Made by a program: the position numbers and the translations under genes. A model generated the notes under the pieces. The model was given only the letters and a program-made list of their open reading frames with translations, made no database searches and was not told where the DNA came from. Below are positions 24,979 to 33,708 of a stretch of DNA of 64,000 bases, piece after piece. The stretch is from Leucobacter exalbidus (GTDB lineage Bacteria > Actinomycetota > Actinomycetes > Actinomycetales > Microbacteriaceae): positions 1,612,001 through 1,676,000 of the forward strand of contig NZ_JAFIDA010000001.1 in assembly GCF_017834145.1 (NCBI RefSeq), read 5' to 3'. Position 1 is the stretch's first letter, and each line of letters begins with the position of its first letter.

Positions 24979-26124
24979 TGCGGCGTAGTCGTGCACTGTG
25001 CCGTCGCGAAACGCTGCGCGCACGCCCTCGAGTTCTTTCCAGTCGGGCTGCACGATGGACTGGCCATCTGCCGAGGTGGCGGTGCCGAGCGTGGGGCTCG
25101 TGAACATCTTGATGCCGCCCTGGCGCAGCCCGCGGCTGTCGAAGCCCAGCGACACCGCGCTTTGTAGGTTGAGGCTGTCGCTGAGCGTGAGGTAGGGCCT
25201 GATCGCCTGGAACGTGCCGGTGATCTTGCCCGCGTTACCGAGGGTTTCCCCGCTCATGAGTTCACCCATCAGGGCTTTCAGGTACTTCTGCTGGTTGCGC
25301 ACGCGCTGGTAATCGCCGTCGCTGAATGCGTACCGCTCGCGCACAAACGACAGCGCCTGTTCGCCGTTCAGCGTGATCTCGCCCTCCTTGAAGGTGAAGT
25401 CACCGCCACCGTTTTGGGCCGTGTACGCAATGTCGTTGTGCACGGTCACCCCGCCCACCGCGTTGGTGAGCCCTTCGAAGGCGTCGAACCCAATCAGGGC
25501 GACGTGGTCGATGCGCGCATCGATGAAGTTTTCGACAGTGTTGACGGTGAGGGCGAGCCCTCCGTGCGCGGCCGCGGCGTTGATCTTGGCTTCGCCCACG
25601 CCCTGCACCTCGACCCAGTTGTCGCGCATGATCGACATGATGGTGAGGTGTTCGCGGTCGGGCGAGAGCTGCGCGACCAAGATGGCGTCGGTGCGGAAGC
25701 CGCGCTGTTGCTCGCCCGCATCATCGGTGTCGGCGGGTTCGCGGGAGTCTGAACCGAGCAACAGAATGTTGATCGGCTCGCGCTCGCCCGCGGCGACCTT
25801 CACGACGGCGGGGCGTTTGAGCGTGGGATCTTGCTCGATGCTGATGCGGTCGATACCGTTGAACGCCACCATGAGCAGGGCGTACGCGGTGCCGAGCATC
25901 AACACGAGCACACCCAGCACGATGAGCCAGTTGCGCAGCAGTCTCTGGCGGCTGCTGCGTTTTGACCGGCGCCTGCGGCGACCGTGACCGGTTTTTGAGG
26001 AGCTTGAAGACCGCCGGGTGCGCGGTTGCGCATCGCCCTCAGCGTCGCTTGCGCCCACTGGCGTCCCGTCCTCTGCCGAGCCTTCAAGCTCAGTAAGGAT
26101 GTCAGAAATAGAGGCCTCGTCCAT
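24967..26124 (-). CDS. LytR-CpsA-Psr (LCP) family glycopolymer-peptidoglycan ligase
   Basis: A 385-residue membrane protein with an acidic then Arg/Ser-rich cytoplasmic tail (about 1-62), one membrane helix (LIVLGVLVLMLGTAYALLMV) and an extracellular LCP domain. Family motifs are INILLLGSDSRE, RTDAILVAQL, IMSIMRDNWVEV (family Arg-Asp), KINAAAAHGG and TLNGEQALSFVRERYAFSDGDYQRVRNQQKYLKAL. LCP enzymes move undecaprenyl-linked polymers to peptidoglycan, so this is the likely anchoring step for the polysaccharide made by the locus. It lies 41 bases after the HprK-like gene on the same strand. Confidence 0.92.
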   Translation of the reverse strand: MDEASISDILTELEGSAEDGTPVGASDAEGDAQPRTRRSSSSSKTGHGRRRRRSKRSSRQRLLRNWLIVLGVLVLMLGTAYALLMVAFNGIDRISIEQDPTLKRPAVVKVAAGEREPINILLLGSDSREPADTDDAGEQQRGFRTDAILVAQLSPDREHLTIMSIMRDNWVEVQGVGEAKINAAAAHGGLALTVNTVENFIDARIDHVALIGFDAFEGLTNAVGGVTVHNDIAYTAQNGGGDFTFKEGEITLNGEQALSFVRERYAFSDGDYQRVRNQQKYLKALMGELMSGETLGNAGKITGTFQAIRPYLTLSDSLNLQSAVSLGFDSRGLRQGGIKMFTSPTLGTATSADGQSIVQPDWKELEGVRAAFRDGTVHDYAASLD

Positions 26125-26165
26125 CGCCGTCCCCTCTTCTGCCGAATGACCGAGAGCCTACACCG

Positions 26166-27296
26166 TCATGCGGGCGAGGTGGGCAGCACACCGGCCTCGC
26201 GCAGTTCAGCGATAGTGGTGGCAACGTAGTGCGCCGGATCAATGCCCGTCTCGGCCGGAGGTGTTCCGAAGCGAGCTACTACCCGCGCGGCGAGCTGCTC
26301 AGCCGCGTCACCAGCGAGTGCGCCCTGCCACACCTCGGCGGCCACATCGCTCAGGGCGTGCAGGTGCTGGGCGGCAAACACCAGCGCCTCCCCAGATGCG
26401 AGCACGATCGCGTCGCCCGCGCCCGAGCGTTCCACGAGGTGATCGGGTACCGGGTGCCACGCTTCGGCGGTGCCGGGCGCCAAGAGTTCGGCTGCCAGAC
26501 GCGGGAAGGCTTCGCGCACATCGGCGGCCTCGCGGTAACTCAGCGACCACACTCCGCCCACCTCGCTGATGGCCTGGGCGAAGCGCTGGAGCGGCCCGGG
26601 CAGTTGCGCCGAGTAACTGCTTTGGGCGAGTAGTTCTCCGAGCGCCTCACGCAGGGACACCGGCCGCAGCGTGGGGGCTGATGGACCCGCCGCTGCCTCG
26701 GCTCGTGGCGCGGCCGCAGCGCCTTGCCGGTCCAGCAGCACGAGGGCTGCGAGCCGCAGCGGAGCTTGCGGAAGCTCGCGCAGCCCGAGGCCGCTGGGGG
26801 CGAGCTGCTGTTTGCTGCGCCCAGGGGTCACGACCGAGAGGGGTTTGCGGTACGGGTACACGCGCAGCTGTTCGTCGAACGCGATGGTCTCGTCTGACAC
26901 GTACCCGTGCAGCTCGCTGAGCATGCGCGTCAACGTCGTTTTGCCGTGGCCCGAGGCGGCCACGAAGCAGATCACGCGGCCGTCTGCGAGCGCGATCCCG
27001 CCGGCGTGCAGCATCGCGAGTTGCCCGGCGCGCAGCAGCAGGGCGGCCTGGGTGATCTCACTCGACAGCGACTCCATAAAGCGGTCGGCATGGGCTGTGG
27101 CGGGAAATACGATGCCTGCGGGAGCACCCGCGTCACGGTCTGCCTCGCTGCCGGCGGGTGCGGCGGCATCGTGCCAGGCCGTGCGCACCCGCTCAGCGAG
27201 ATCTGGTGCGGCAGGTGGTTCGGCCGCCGTCACCAGCTCGCTCAGCGGCAGCCGCAGTACGGCGCCGAGGGCACTGATGTCGAGATACCCGCTCAT
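26166..27296 (-). CDS. HPr kinase-like protein with C-terminal PqqD-like domain
   Basis: A 376-residue protein. The kinase core has a P-loop CFVAASGHGKTTLTRML at 110-126 (Ala where the first P-loop Gly usually sits), then DETIAFDEQLRVYPYRKPLSVV, where YPYRKPLS matches the conserved HprK-like block. The last 70 residues (GEALVFAAQHLHALSDVAAEVWQGALAGD ... IAELREAGVL) look like a PqqD/RRE domain, giving a kinase-PqqD fusion. Such HprK-like kinases sit with PqqD and nucleotidyltransferase genes; some lasso-peptide relatives phosphorylate a serine. The start is ATG at 27296; open frame upstream reads into the methyltransferase gene. It lies 10 bases after the methyltransferase stop, and the Shine-Dalgarno is weak. 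Confidence 0.78.
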   Translation of the reverse strand: MSGYLDISALGAVLRLPLSELVTAAEPPAAPDLAERVRTAWHDAAAPAGSEADRDAGAPAGIVFPATAHADRFMESLSSEITQAALLLRAGQLAMLHAGGIALADGRVICFVAASGHGKTTLTRMLSELHGYVSDETIAFDEQLRVYPYRKPLSVVTPGRSKQQLAPSGLGLRELPQAPLRLAALVLLDRQGAAAAPRAEAAAGPSAPTLRPVSLREALGELLAQSSYSAQLPGPLQRFAQAISEVGGVWSLSYREAADVREAFPRLAAELLAPGTAEAWHPVPDHLVERSGAGDAIVLASGEALVFAAQHLHALSDVAAEVWQGALAGDAAEQLAARVVARFGTPPAETGIDPAHYVATTIAELREAGVLPTSPA

Positions 27297-27306
27297 GCCG
27301 CCCACA

Positions 27307-28002
27307 CTACCGGTTGCGGCGCACCACCACGACGGTGTCATCGAGGCGATGCTGATGGCCGTCGGGGCCGGTCGCCTGGCGCTCACGCACCTCGGCAATC
27401 TCAATGGTCCAGTCACCGGTCGGGCCGCTGCCCGCGTCGTCGATCCCCAAGAGGGCGAGCTCACCCACGGGCGAGAGGAACTCCCCCGGGTGGTTTTTCG
27501 CCCACGGCGGCGCGGCCGCGTGTGACAGGATCATGAGCCGGCCGCCCTGGGTGAGCCGCGCGGTTGCGGCCTGCAGAATGCGCTCGCGCGGCAGCTCGAC
27601 GGGTGACTGCATGAAGCTCGCGGTGATGAGGTCGAAGCCGTCGGGGGTTGCGTCGATCCGGGGGCCGAAATCGACCCAGTCCTGCAGGTCTGCCGCCACG
27701 AAACGTGCGTTCTCGAGGCCCCGGGCCGCAGCCTCGGCGTGCGCGCGGGCCACCGCGGTGGGCGACAGATCAATGCCGGTGGCCGCCCAGCCCTGCTCGG
27801 CCAGCCACAGGGCGTCGCCGCCCTCGCCGCAGCCGAGGTCGAGCGAGCGGCCCGGCTGCCAGGCAGAGGCGACCTGGGCGAGCGTGTGATTGACGCGCCC
27901 TGACCAGATTTGCCCTGATTCTGCGTACCGCTGTTCCCAGAACTCGGCTGGGGTGGCAGTCGTTTCTGTGGCGGCGTGCTCGCCGTGGTTATGCGCCTGC
28001 AT
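27307..28002 (-). CDS. Class I SAM-dependent methyltransferase
   Basis: A 231-residue Rossmann methyltransferase. Motif I is SLDLGCGEGGDALWLAEQGW near residue 56, followed by ATGIDLSPTAVARA and FDLITASFMQSPVELPRERIL. It begins with a His-rich tip and FWEQRYAESGQIWSG, typical of the small methyltransferases found with XRE-cupin regulators and thioredoxin-reductase-like flavoproteins. Its start overlaps the flavoprotein stop by 14 bases. The substrate is unknown. Detoxification of an electrophile or metalloid is a possible theme in related operons, but that is inference. Confidence 0.85.
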   Translation of the reverse strand: MQAHNHGEHAATETTATPAEFWEQRYAESGQIWSGRVNHTLAQVASAWQPGRSLDLGCGEGGDALWLAEQGWAATGIDLSPTAVARAHAEAAARGLENARFVAADLQDWVDFGPRIDATPDGFDLITASFMQSPVELPRERILQAATARLTQGGRLMILSHAAAPPWAKNHPGEFLSPVGELALLGIDDAGSGPTGDWTIEIAEVRERQATGPDGHQHRLDDTVVVVRRNR

Positions 28003-28975
28003 GCTGCACCGCCTGCTCGTAGTCTTCGTTGATCAGCACCATATTTGCGATGGCGCCGGTCATGGCTCCGCTGCCCATCACGACAGGCACGGTGGCCACC
28101 GGATCCACGACATTTCCGACCGCCCAGATGCGCGGGTGGCTCGTTTGGCCCATGGCATCGGTGGCGATGAAGCTGCCCCACATGCCCGCTTCGCGGGTGA
28201 GCTGCAACTCGCTGAGGAACTCGTCGATCGGGTGCATCGCCCCCATCGCGAAGACCGCGTCGATCGGGTAGCTCTGACCGTCTGCGGTCACGATCGCGGT
28301 CATCTGGGTGCCGTCACCCTGCACCTCGGCGACCGGTGAGGGCACGAGCCGCACGTTGCGGGCGGCGAACCCGCGTGCGGTAGCTTCGTCGATGTCACCC
28401 ATGCCCGCGCTAAAGATCGTGAGATCGTCGCTCCACTGGCGCAGCATCTTGGCCTTGCCCAGCGAGGCGGGTGAATCGGCGATCACACCGAGGCGGCGGC
28501 CGCGCACCTCCCAGCCGTGGCAGTAGGGGCAGTGCAGCACGCAGCGGCCCCAGTAGTCGGCAAGGCCGGCGATGTCGGGGAGGATGTCTCGCACGCCTGT
28601 GGCGACGATGAGTGCTCGCGTTTCGAAGGTTTCGACGGCGTTGTTGGCGCTGGCCTCGTCACAGTCAGCGCCGCCTGTGCTCGGTGCAAATGTGACGCGC
28701 AAGCCGCCTTCGATGTCGGTCACCGTCTGCACAGTTCCCGTACGAAACTCGACGCCGTACTGTTCGGCCTCTGCCCGGCCCACTGCGACAAGCTCGGCCG
28801 GAGTCTTGCCGTCGTGCCCGAGGGTGTTGTGCACGTTCGCGGCAAATCGGTTGCGGGGGCTGCCCGCATCGAGCACGAGCGTGCGCCTGAGCGAGCGGCC
28901 GAGTGCCTGTGCTGCGCTGAGGCCTGCGGCACCGCCGCCGATGATAATAGCATCCCACTGTTTTTTCTGAGTCAT
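27989..28975 (-). CDS. Thioredoxin reductase-like NAD(P)/FAD oxidoreductase
   Basis: A 328-residue flavoprotein. FAD-binding IIGGGAAGLSAAQALGRS opens the protein, the second dinucleotide fold has RRLGVIADSPASLGKAKML, and the redox motif HCPYCHGWEV (CxxC) lies near residue 145. WAVGNVVDPVATVPVVMGSGAMTG near the C-terminus contacts FAD. The CxxC suggests disulfide chemistry similar to thioredoxin reductase. It is divergent from the XRE-cupin regulator and overlaps the methyltransferase, so regulator, oxidoreductase and methyltransferase look like one functional set. Confidence 0.88.
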   Translation of the reverse strand: MTQKKQWDAIIIGGGAAGLSAAQALGRSLRRTLVLDAGSPRNRFAANVHNTLGHDGKTPAELVAVGRAEAEQYGVEFRTGTVQTVTDIEGGLRVTFAPSTGGADCDEASANNAVETFETRALIVATGVRDILPDIAGLADYWGRCVLHCPYCHGWEVRGRRLGVIADSPASLGKAKMLRQWSDDLTIFSAGMGDIDEATARGFAARNVRLVPSPVAEVQGDGTQMTAIVTADGQSYPIDAVFAMGAMHPIDEFLSELQLTREAGMWGSFIATDAMGQTSHPRIWAVGNVVDPVATVPVVMGSGAMTGAIANMVLINEDYEQAVQHAGA

Positions 28976-29042
28976 GGCTCAATCTTGCGCCCGGCATGCG
29001 ATACTTGCAATCTAGTTTGCGAAACCAGCAAGGAGGTTCGTT

Positions 29043-29606
29043 ATGGACGAACTCGCACACCTCGGGGCCCGGCTGCGGGCCGCACGCCAAGAGCGAGGCT
29101 GGACACTCGACGAGCTCGCCGGGCGCGCGAGTCTCTCGCCGAGCACCCTGTCGCGGCTCGAATCAGGCAAGCGCCAGGCCAGCCTCGAGCTGCTGCTGCC
29201 GCTCACCAGGCAGCTGGGCATCCGCATCGACGATCTACTCGATCCGCCCGACCGCGACCCGCGCGTGCACCGCCAGGCGGTCAAGCGTGATGGGCTCACA
29301 ATCGCGCCCCTCACCCGCGAAGAATCCGATGTGCGGGCGTACAAGATTATCTATCCACCGGTGGTGCCGGATCGCCCATTGCAAACCCACGAAGGCCACG
29401 AATGGCTCTACGTACTCTCGGGCCAGCTGCGGCTCGTGCTGGGCGATCGCGAGCACGTGCTCGAGCGCGGCGAGGCCGCCGAGTTCGACACTACGATCCC
29501 CCACCTCATGTACGCCGAGGGCAGCGCGCCAGCCGAGATCATCAGCCTGTTTAACACCGTCGGCGAACGGCTGCATATGCACGGCGGGGAGCGCACGCTG
29601 GAATAG
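29043..29606 (+). CDS. XRE-family transcriptional regulator with cupin domain
   Basis: A 187-residue regulator. A helix-turn-helix domain (about 5-60: LGARLRAARQERGWTLDELAGRASLSPSTLSRLESG) is followed by a cupin sensor domain (about 105-180) with HEGHEWLYVLSGQLRLVLGD and EFDTTIPHLMYAEG. Family members sense small molecules and control adjacent operons. The start has a near-perfect AAGGAGG at 29030-29036, 6 bases upstream. The divergent 67-base gap contains two TTGC-led repeats that may be its operator. The stop codon lies inside the terminator hairpin. Confidence 0.9.
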   Translation: MDELAHLGARLRAARQERGWTLDELAGRASLSPSTLSRLESGKRQASLELLLPLTRQLGIRIDDLLDPPDRDPRVHRQAVKRDGLTIAPLTREESDVRAYKIIYPPVVPDRPLQTHEGHEWLYVLSGQLRLVLGDREHVLERGEAAEFDTTIPHLMYAEGSAPAEIISLFNTVGERLHMHGGERTLE

Positions 29607-29624
29607 CGTGCGCTCCCCGCCGTG
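29580..29624. terminator. Long hairpin at the end of the XRE-cupin gene
   Basis: A perfect 20-bp inverted repeat (29580-29599 and 29605-29624) with a 5-base loop that includes the first base of the stop codon. There is no T tract, so it may act with Rho or as an mRNA 3' stabiliser. It lies between convergent genes and would fold on either strand. Confidence 0.7.
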
Positions 29625-29658
29625 TGATGGCTTCTGAGCTAGAGCGATGGGCGCCGAG

Positions 29659-31059
29659 CTAGACCGTCGGCTCTCCCAGCGACAGCATCAGCCGGTTGGC
29701 CCAGTTGAAGAAGGAGCCGGCCTGCACGACGTCGAGCAGCTCAAGCTCCTCGAGCCCTGCGGCCCGCAGCTGCGCGACCTCGGCCTCGCCCAGGCGGGGC
29801 GGGGTCGCGGTGAGGGCAACGGTGGCGCCAATGATGGCGTCCCATCGCGGGCCAAAGCTCGGCTGCTCGGCAGTGTTTTCCGCGGTGAACCGGGTGACGC
29901 CCTCGTCGAGCAGTCGCTGCACGATGCCCGCGTCGGCGCCCTGTTCAATGCCGAAGCGTGCGTGCACCGATGCGCAGAACACGCAGCCGGTAAAGCGTGA
30001 AGAAGCGGCGGCCGCGACCTCGCGCTCAGCGCGCGGCAGTCCTGCGTCGGTGTTGAAGAAGATATCGATGTCGGTGAGGGTGCGCTCGCGCAGGGCATCG
30101 GGGTCACGGGCGAGCAGTCTGAAGTACGGCATGTGAATGCGCTCGGGTTCAACCAGCGCCTCGTGGTGCTGGGGCGTGAACTCAGCGGCGGGCAGCGGCT
30201 CAAGCCACGGCTTCCAGCCCAGCGCATCGCTCGTAAAACGGGGCGGCTCGACCACCTTGGGAGCCTGCGGCAACGTCTCAAACACGGTCACCTCACCGGT
30301 GGCCTCACCTGCTACGGCCGCGCTGGCGGCCACAGCTACCTCGCCCGCCAGCGCCGAAAGACGCTGCGACAGCTCGGGGCTGGCCGCCGCGGGGCCCGAC
30401 GCCTGGTGCTGCCCCGCGATGACTCGCAGGCCCTCAACCACCCGAAATTGAAACGTCAGAAACGCGATCAGCTGCGACAGGGTCACGATGCCGGTCGTGC
30501 TCCAGCCCGCTTCAAGCAGCTGCTTCAGGTGCTCGCGCCCGGCATCGCGCGGGTGCAACACGAGCATGTGCGCGTACTCGAGGGCGGCCGAGAGATGGTC
30601 ACCCAGCGCATACGCCGCCTCAACTGACTCCACCGTGTAAACGGGGCCGGCAACGCTCTCGCCAGCATTCTCGGCATGGAAGTTGCCGTACGGGCCCTGC
30701 CCCGCAGCGGCTTCGGCCTCAGCCACGATCAGCGGTTCGACGCCCGGGCCGCCGCCAGTCTCGCGCAGCAGCGCACCGTAGAACTCGACCGCAACGGGCT
30801 GCTCGTGCAGTCGGGCTACGAACAGGGCCACGGCGGCACGCTCCACGAGCGACACCTGCGAGGCGTCGCTCGGCACGAACAGTGCCTCGAAGCTGCCCTG
30901 CGCGTGCGCGCTCGCTTCGGGCCTGCGGGCCCGGGCGAGATCGCGGGCGTCACCCGGGGTGATCTCAGCGAGCGCGGCAATCACGTCGGCGGTGCGGGGC
31001 ACGAAGCTCGAGGCTGCGCGCTCAGAAACTGACAGCTCGGCTGCAACGGTGGGGGTCAT
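29659..31059 (-). CDS. Two-domain CMD/AhpD alkylhydroperoxidase fusion
   Basis: A 466-residue protein joining two carboxymuconolactone decarboxylase-like units. The N-terminal part (about 1-210) has VERAAVALFVARLHEQPVAVEFY and a GWSTTGIVTLSQLIAFLTFQFRV helix. The C-terminal part (about 250-460) has the catalytic FTGCVFCASVHARFG, matching AhpD CxxCxxxH. In other genomes the two parts are separate genes (CMD protein Avi_7170 type and alkylhydroperoxidase Avi_7169 type) beside KPN_01854-type ABC transporters, and the same neighbours follow here. It probably handles a peroxide or redox step on an imported compound; the substrate is unknown. The ATG at 31059 is used because upstream codons lie in the ABC gene region. 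Confidence 0.82.
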   Translation of the reverse strand: MTPTVAAELSVSERAASSFVPRTADVIAALAEITPGDARDLARARRPEASAHAQGSFEALFVPSDASQVSLVERAAVALFVARLHEQPVAVEFYGALLRETGGGPGVEPLIVAEAEAAAGQGPYGNFHAENAGESVAGPVYTVESVEAAYALGDHLSAALEYAHMLVLHPRDAGREHLKQLLEAGWSTTGIVTLSQLIAFLTFQFRVVEGLRVIAGQHQASGPAAASPELSQRLSALAGEVAVAASAAVAGEATGEVTVFETLPQAPKVVEPPRFTSDALGWKPWLEPLPAAEFTPQHHEALVEPERIHMPYFRLLARDPDALRERTLTDIDIFFNTDAGLPRAEREVAAAASSRFTGCVFCASVHARFGIEQGADAGIVQRLLDEGVTRFTAENTAEQPSFGPRWDAIIGATVALTATPPRLGEAEVAQLRAAGLEELELLDVVQAGSFFNWANRLMLSLGEPTV

Positions 31060-31120
31060 AGGGCGTCCTCTGGGATGACTGAAAGGGAAATGTGCGGGAT
31101 CTGGGTGAACCGCGTGCGGG

Positions 31121-32863
31121 TTACCAGTGGCGCGTGGGCACCACACCGGCCTGGCCGGGGATCGCGTCAAGCAGCTGACGCGTGTAGGGATCTTGCGGGT
31201 TCGAGAACACCTGTTCGGCGTCGCCGTATTCCACTTGGCGGCCGCGCTGCAGCACCGAAACCGTGTCAGAAATCTGGCGCACCACCGCGAGGTCGTGCGA
31301 GATGAAGACGTAGGTGAGCCCGAGCTCACGCTGCAGATCGGCCAGCAGTCTGAGGATCTGCGCCTGCACCGTCACGTCGAGCGCCGACACCGCCTCGTCG
31401 AGCACCACGAGATCGGGTTCGACGATGAGAGCGCGGGCAATGGCCACGCGCTGACGCTGCCCGCCCGAGAGCTCGCGCGGGCGCCGCTTCGCAAACTCTG
31501 CCGGCAGCGCGACAAGCTCGAGCGCCTGGGCGACCCGGTCGCCGGTCTCGCGACGCTCACCGATGCCAAAGTTGCGCAGCGGCTCGGCAAGCGTCTGGCC
31601 AATGCTGCGCCGCGGATCGAGCGAACCATACGGGTTTTGGTACACCATCTGGGTGGTGCGGCGAAACTCGCGCAGTGCCTGCTTCGAGAGGCCAACGACC
31701 TCTTCGCCGGCGACCGAGACGCTGCCCGAGGTGGGGCGCGCGAAGCCCGCGATGGCGCGGCCCGTGGTGGTTTTACCCGACCCCGACTCCCCCACAATGG
31801 CGTGGGTGGTGCCGCGGGGCACCGCGAAGCTGACGTCGTTGACGGCCACAAACGGGGCCGTGCCGCGGGCGCCCGCAAACTCCTGCCGCAGGTTCGACAC
31901 CGTGAGCAGGTTCGTGGCCCCCGGCTGGTCGGCGCGCTCAGTCACCTGAATGTGTTCGCGTTCGACGACCCGGCCAAACGAGGGCGCATCGGCGATGAGC
32001 TGCTGCGTGTATGCCGACTCGGGGTGCGCGAGCACCTGCGCGGCGGGGCCTGCTTCTTGGACAGCGCCGGATCGCATCACAACGACCGAGTCAGCGCGAT
32101 CAGCGGCGACGGCGAGGTCGTGGGTGATGAACAAGACGCCGGTGCCCTGCTCGCGGCGCAGGTCATCGAGCAGGTCGAGCACGGTGCGCTGCACCGTGAC
32201 ATCGAGGGCACTCGTGGGTTCGTCGGCGATGATCAGCTCGGGCTTCGACGCGATCGCCGCGGCGATCAGCACGCGCTGGCGCATGCCGCCCGACAGCTCG
32301 TGCGGGTACTGCTTCGCACGGCGCGGGGCATCGTCGATGCCCACCTGTTCGAGCAGTTCGATGACGCGGTTGCGCACCTTGGTGCGATCGCGCAGGCCGT
32401 GAATGCGCAGCGACTCGGCGACGCTCGTGCCGATCGTGGCGATCGGGTTGAGTGAGTTACCCGGATCCTGCGGGATCAGCGCGATGCAGCGCCCCCGCAG
32501 CCCGTGCCAGCTGCGCTCGCTCAGCCTGGTGAGTTCGGTGGCGCCCTCGCGGCGTTCGTTGAACACGATGCTGCCGCGGGCCACTCGGCCGTTGCTGGGC
32601 AGCAGACCGATGACCGACTGCGCGACGCTCGTTTTGCCCGAGCCCGATTCGCCCACAATGGCGGTGACCTGGCCCGCGGCCACGTCAAAGCTGACGCCGT
32701 GCACGGCATCGACGTCGCCGCCGCTGGTGCGGTACTGCACGGCGAGGTCGCGAATGCTCAGCAGGGGCACCGTCGACGCAGAGGTGGTCTGGGCTGTGGT
32801 TGTTTGGGTCACGGTGGCCGGGGCGCCCGCCGCGTTGGTTTCAGGGCTGACGGTCAAGCTCAT
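31121..32863 (-). CDS. Peptide/nickel-type ABC transporter ATPase, two fused nucleotide-binding domains
   Basis: A 580-residue fusion of DppD-like and DppF-like ATPases. The first domain has VGESGSGKTSVAQSVIG, LSGGMRQRVLIAAAIA and IIADEPTSALDVT. The second (from about 300) has VGESGSGKTTTGRAIAG, LSGGQRQRVAIARALI and VVLDEAVSALDVT (Val where Pro-Thr is usual). It powers the two permeases encoded upstream, with which it overlaps by 4 bases. It belongs to the importer run 31121-36298. Confidence 0.92.
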   Translation of the reverse strand: MSLTVSPETNAAGAPATVTQTTTAQTTSASTVPLLSIRDLAVQYRTSGGDVDAVHGVSFDVAAGQVTAIVGESGSGKTSVAQSVIGLLPSNGRVARGSIVFNERREGATELTRLSERSWHGLRGRCIALIPQDPGNSLNPIATIGTSVAESLRIHGLRDRTKVRNRVIELLEQVGIDDAPRRAKQYPHELSGGMRQRVLIAAAIASKPELIIADEPTSALDVTVQRTVLDLLDDLRREQGTGVLFITHDLAVAADRADSVVVMRSGAVQEAGPAAQVLAHPESAYTQQLIADAPSFGRVVEREHIQVTERADQPGATNLLTVSNLRQEFAGARGTAPFVAVNDVSFAVPRGTTHAIVGESGSGKTTTGRAIAGFARPTSGSVSVAGEEVVGLSKQALREFRRTTQMVYQNPYGSLDPRRSIGQTLAEPLRNFGIGERRETGDRVAQALELVALPAEFAKRRPRELSGGQRQRVAIARALIVEPDLVVLDEAVSALDVTVQAQILRLLADLQRELGLTYVFISHDLAVVRQISDTVSVLQRGRQVEYGDAEQVFSNPQDPYTRQLLDAIPGQAGVVPTRHW

Positions 32864-33708
32864 GAGTGCTCTCCTCGTTCGATGGCGCGGCTGAGCCGGT
32901 TACTGGCGACGACCACGAGCACGACCACGAGGCCGGGCAGCACGGTGAGCCACCAGGCGGTGGCGACGTAGTTGCGGCCCTCTGCGATCAGCAGGCCCCA
33001 CTCGGGTGTGGGGGGCGGCGCCCCGTAGCCGAGGAAGCCAAGGGTCGAGATCTGCAGGATGGCCGAGCCCAGCTGCAGGGCGGCGAGCGCGATAACCGCG
33101 GTCATTGAGTTCGGCAGCACGTGGCGCCACAGCACTCCAAAGAAGGTGCCGCCCGAACCGTAGGCGGCCTCGACGAACTCGCTGGCGCGCACGCTCACGA
33201 CCTGGGCGCGGGCGAGCCGGGCAAACACGGCGACCGAGGTGACGCCCACGGCGATGGCCGCGTTGGTGGTGCCGAAGCCGAGCAGAATCACGACGCTGAG
33301 CGACAGCAGCAGGGTGGGGATGGCGAGCAGCACGTCGACGACGCGCATCAGCGCTTCCTCAACGAACCCGCCGGTGGCGCCCGCGGTGACGCCGATGAGT
33401 GACCCGAAGATCAGGCCGACGAGCACGGCGATGAGGGCCGCTGAGATTGACTGTGATGCGCCGTAGACGACGCGGGCGTACACGTCGCGGCCGGTCGCGT
33501 CGGTGCCGAACCAGTGGCCGGGGCCCGGCCCCTGCAGTGCGGCGCCCACCTGTTCGGTGGGGCTCACTGAGGTGAATAGCCCGGGCGCGATCGCCCAGGC
33601 GAGGGCGATCAGCAAGATAGCGGCGGGGATCACGAGCCCCGCGCGCACCCGCACGCGGCGGGTGTTGCGCGGTTTCGTGGGGGTGGCCTGCGCTGCGGTG
33701 GTGGTCAT
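32860..33708 (-). CDS. Peptide-type ABC transporter permease (DppC-like)
   Basis: A 282-residue inner-membrane permease with about six helices and an N-terminal helix near 25-45. FGTDATGRDVYARVVYGASQSI is the DppC-family periplasmic loop and MRVVDVLLAIPTLLLSLSVV precedes the EAA loop, read as EAAYGSGGTFFGVLWRHVLPNSM. It pairs with the DppB-like protein, and genes overlap by 4 bases on both sides. Confidence 0.92.
   Translation of the reverse strand: MTTTAAQATPTKPRNTRRVRVRAGLVIPAAILLIALAWAIAPGLFTSVSPTEQVGAALQGPGPGHWFGTDATGRDVYARVVYGASQSISAALIAVLVGLIFGSLIGVTAGATGGFVEEALMRVVDVLLAIPTLLLSLSVVILLGFGTTNAAIAVGVTSVAVFARLARAQVVSVRASEFVEAAYGSGGTFFGVLWRHVLPNSMTAVIALAALQLGSAILQISTLGFLGYGAPPPTPEWGLLIAEGRNYVATAWWLTVLPGLVVVLVVVASNRLSRAIERGEHS

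Noticed and set aside
23705-27296. Lasso-peptide biosynthetic cluster
   Set aside because: PqqD and HprK-like genes suggested it, but no precursor peptide, asparagine-synthetase-like cyclase or B2 protease is visible.
31127-32455. 442-residue plus-strand frame opposite the ABC ATPase gene
   Set aside because: The opposite frame carries two complete ATPase domains, and this one has no recognisable domain.
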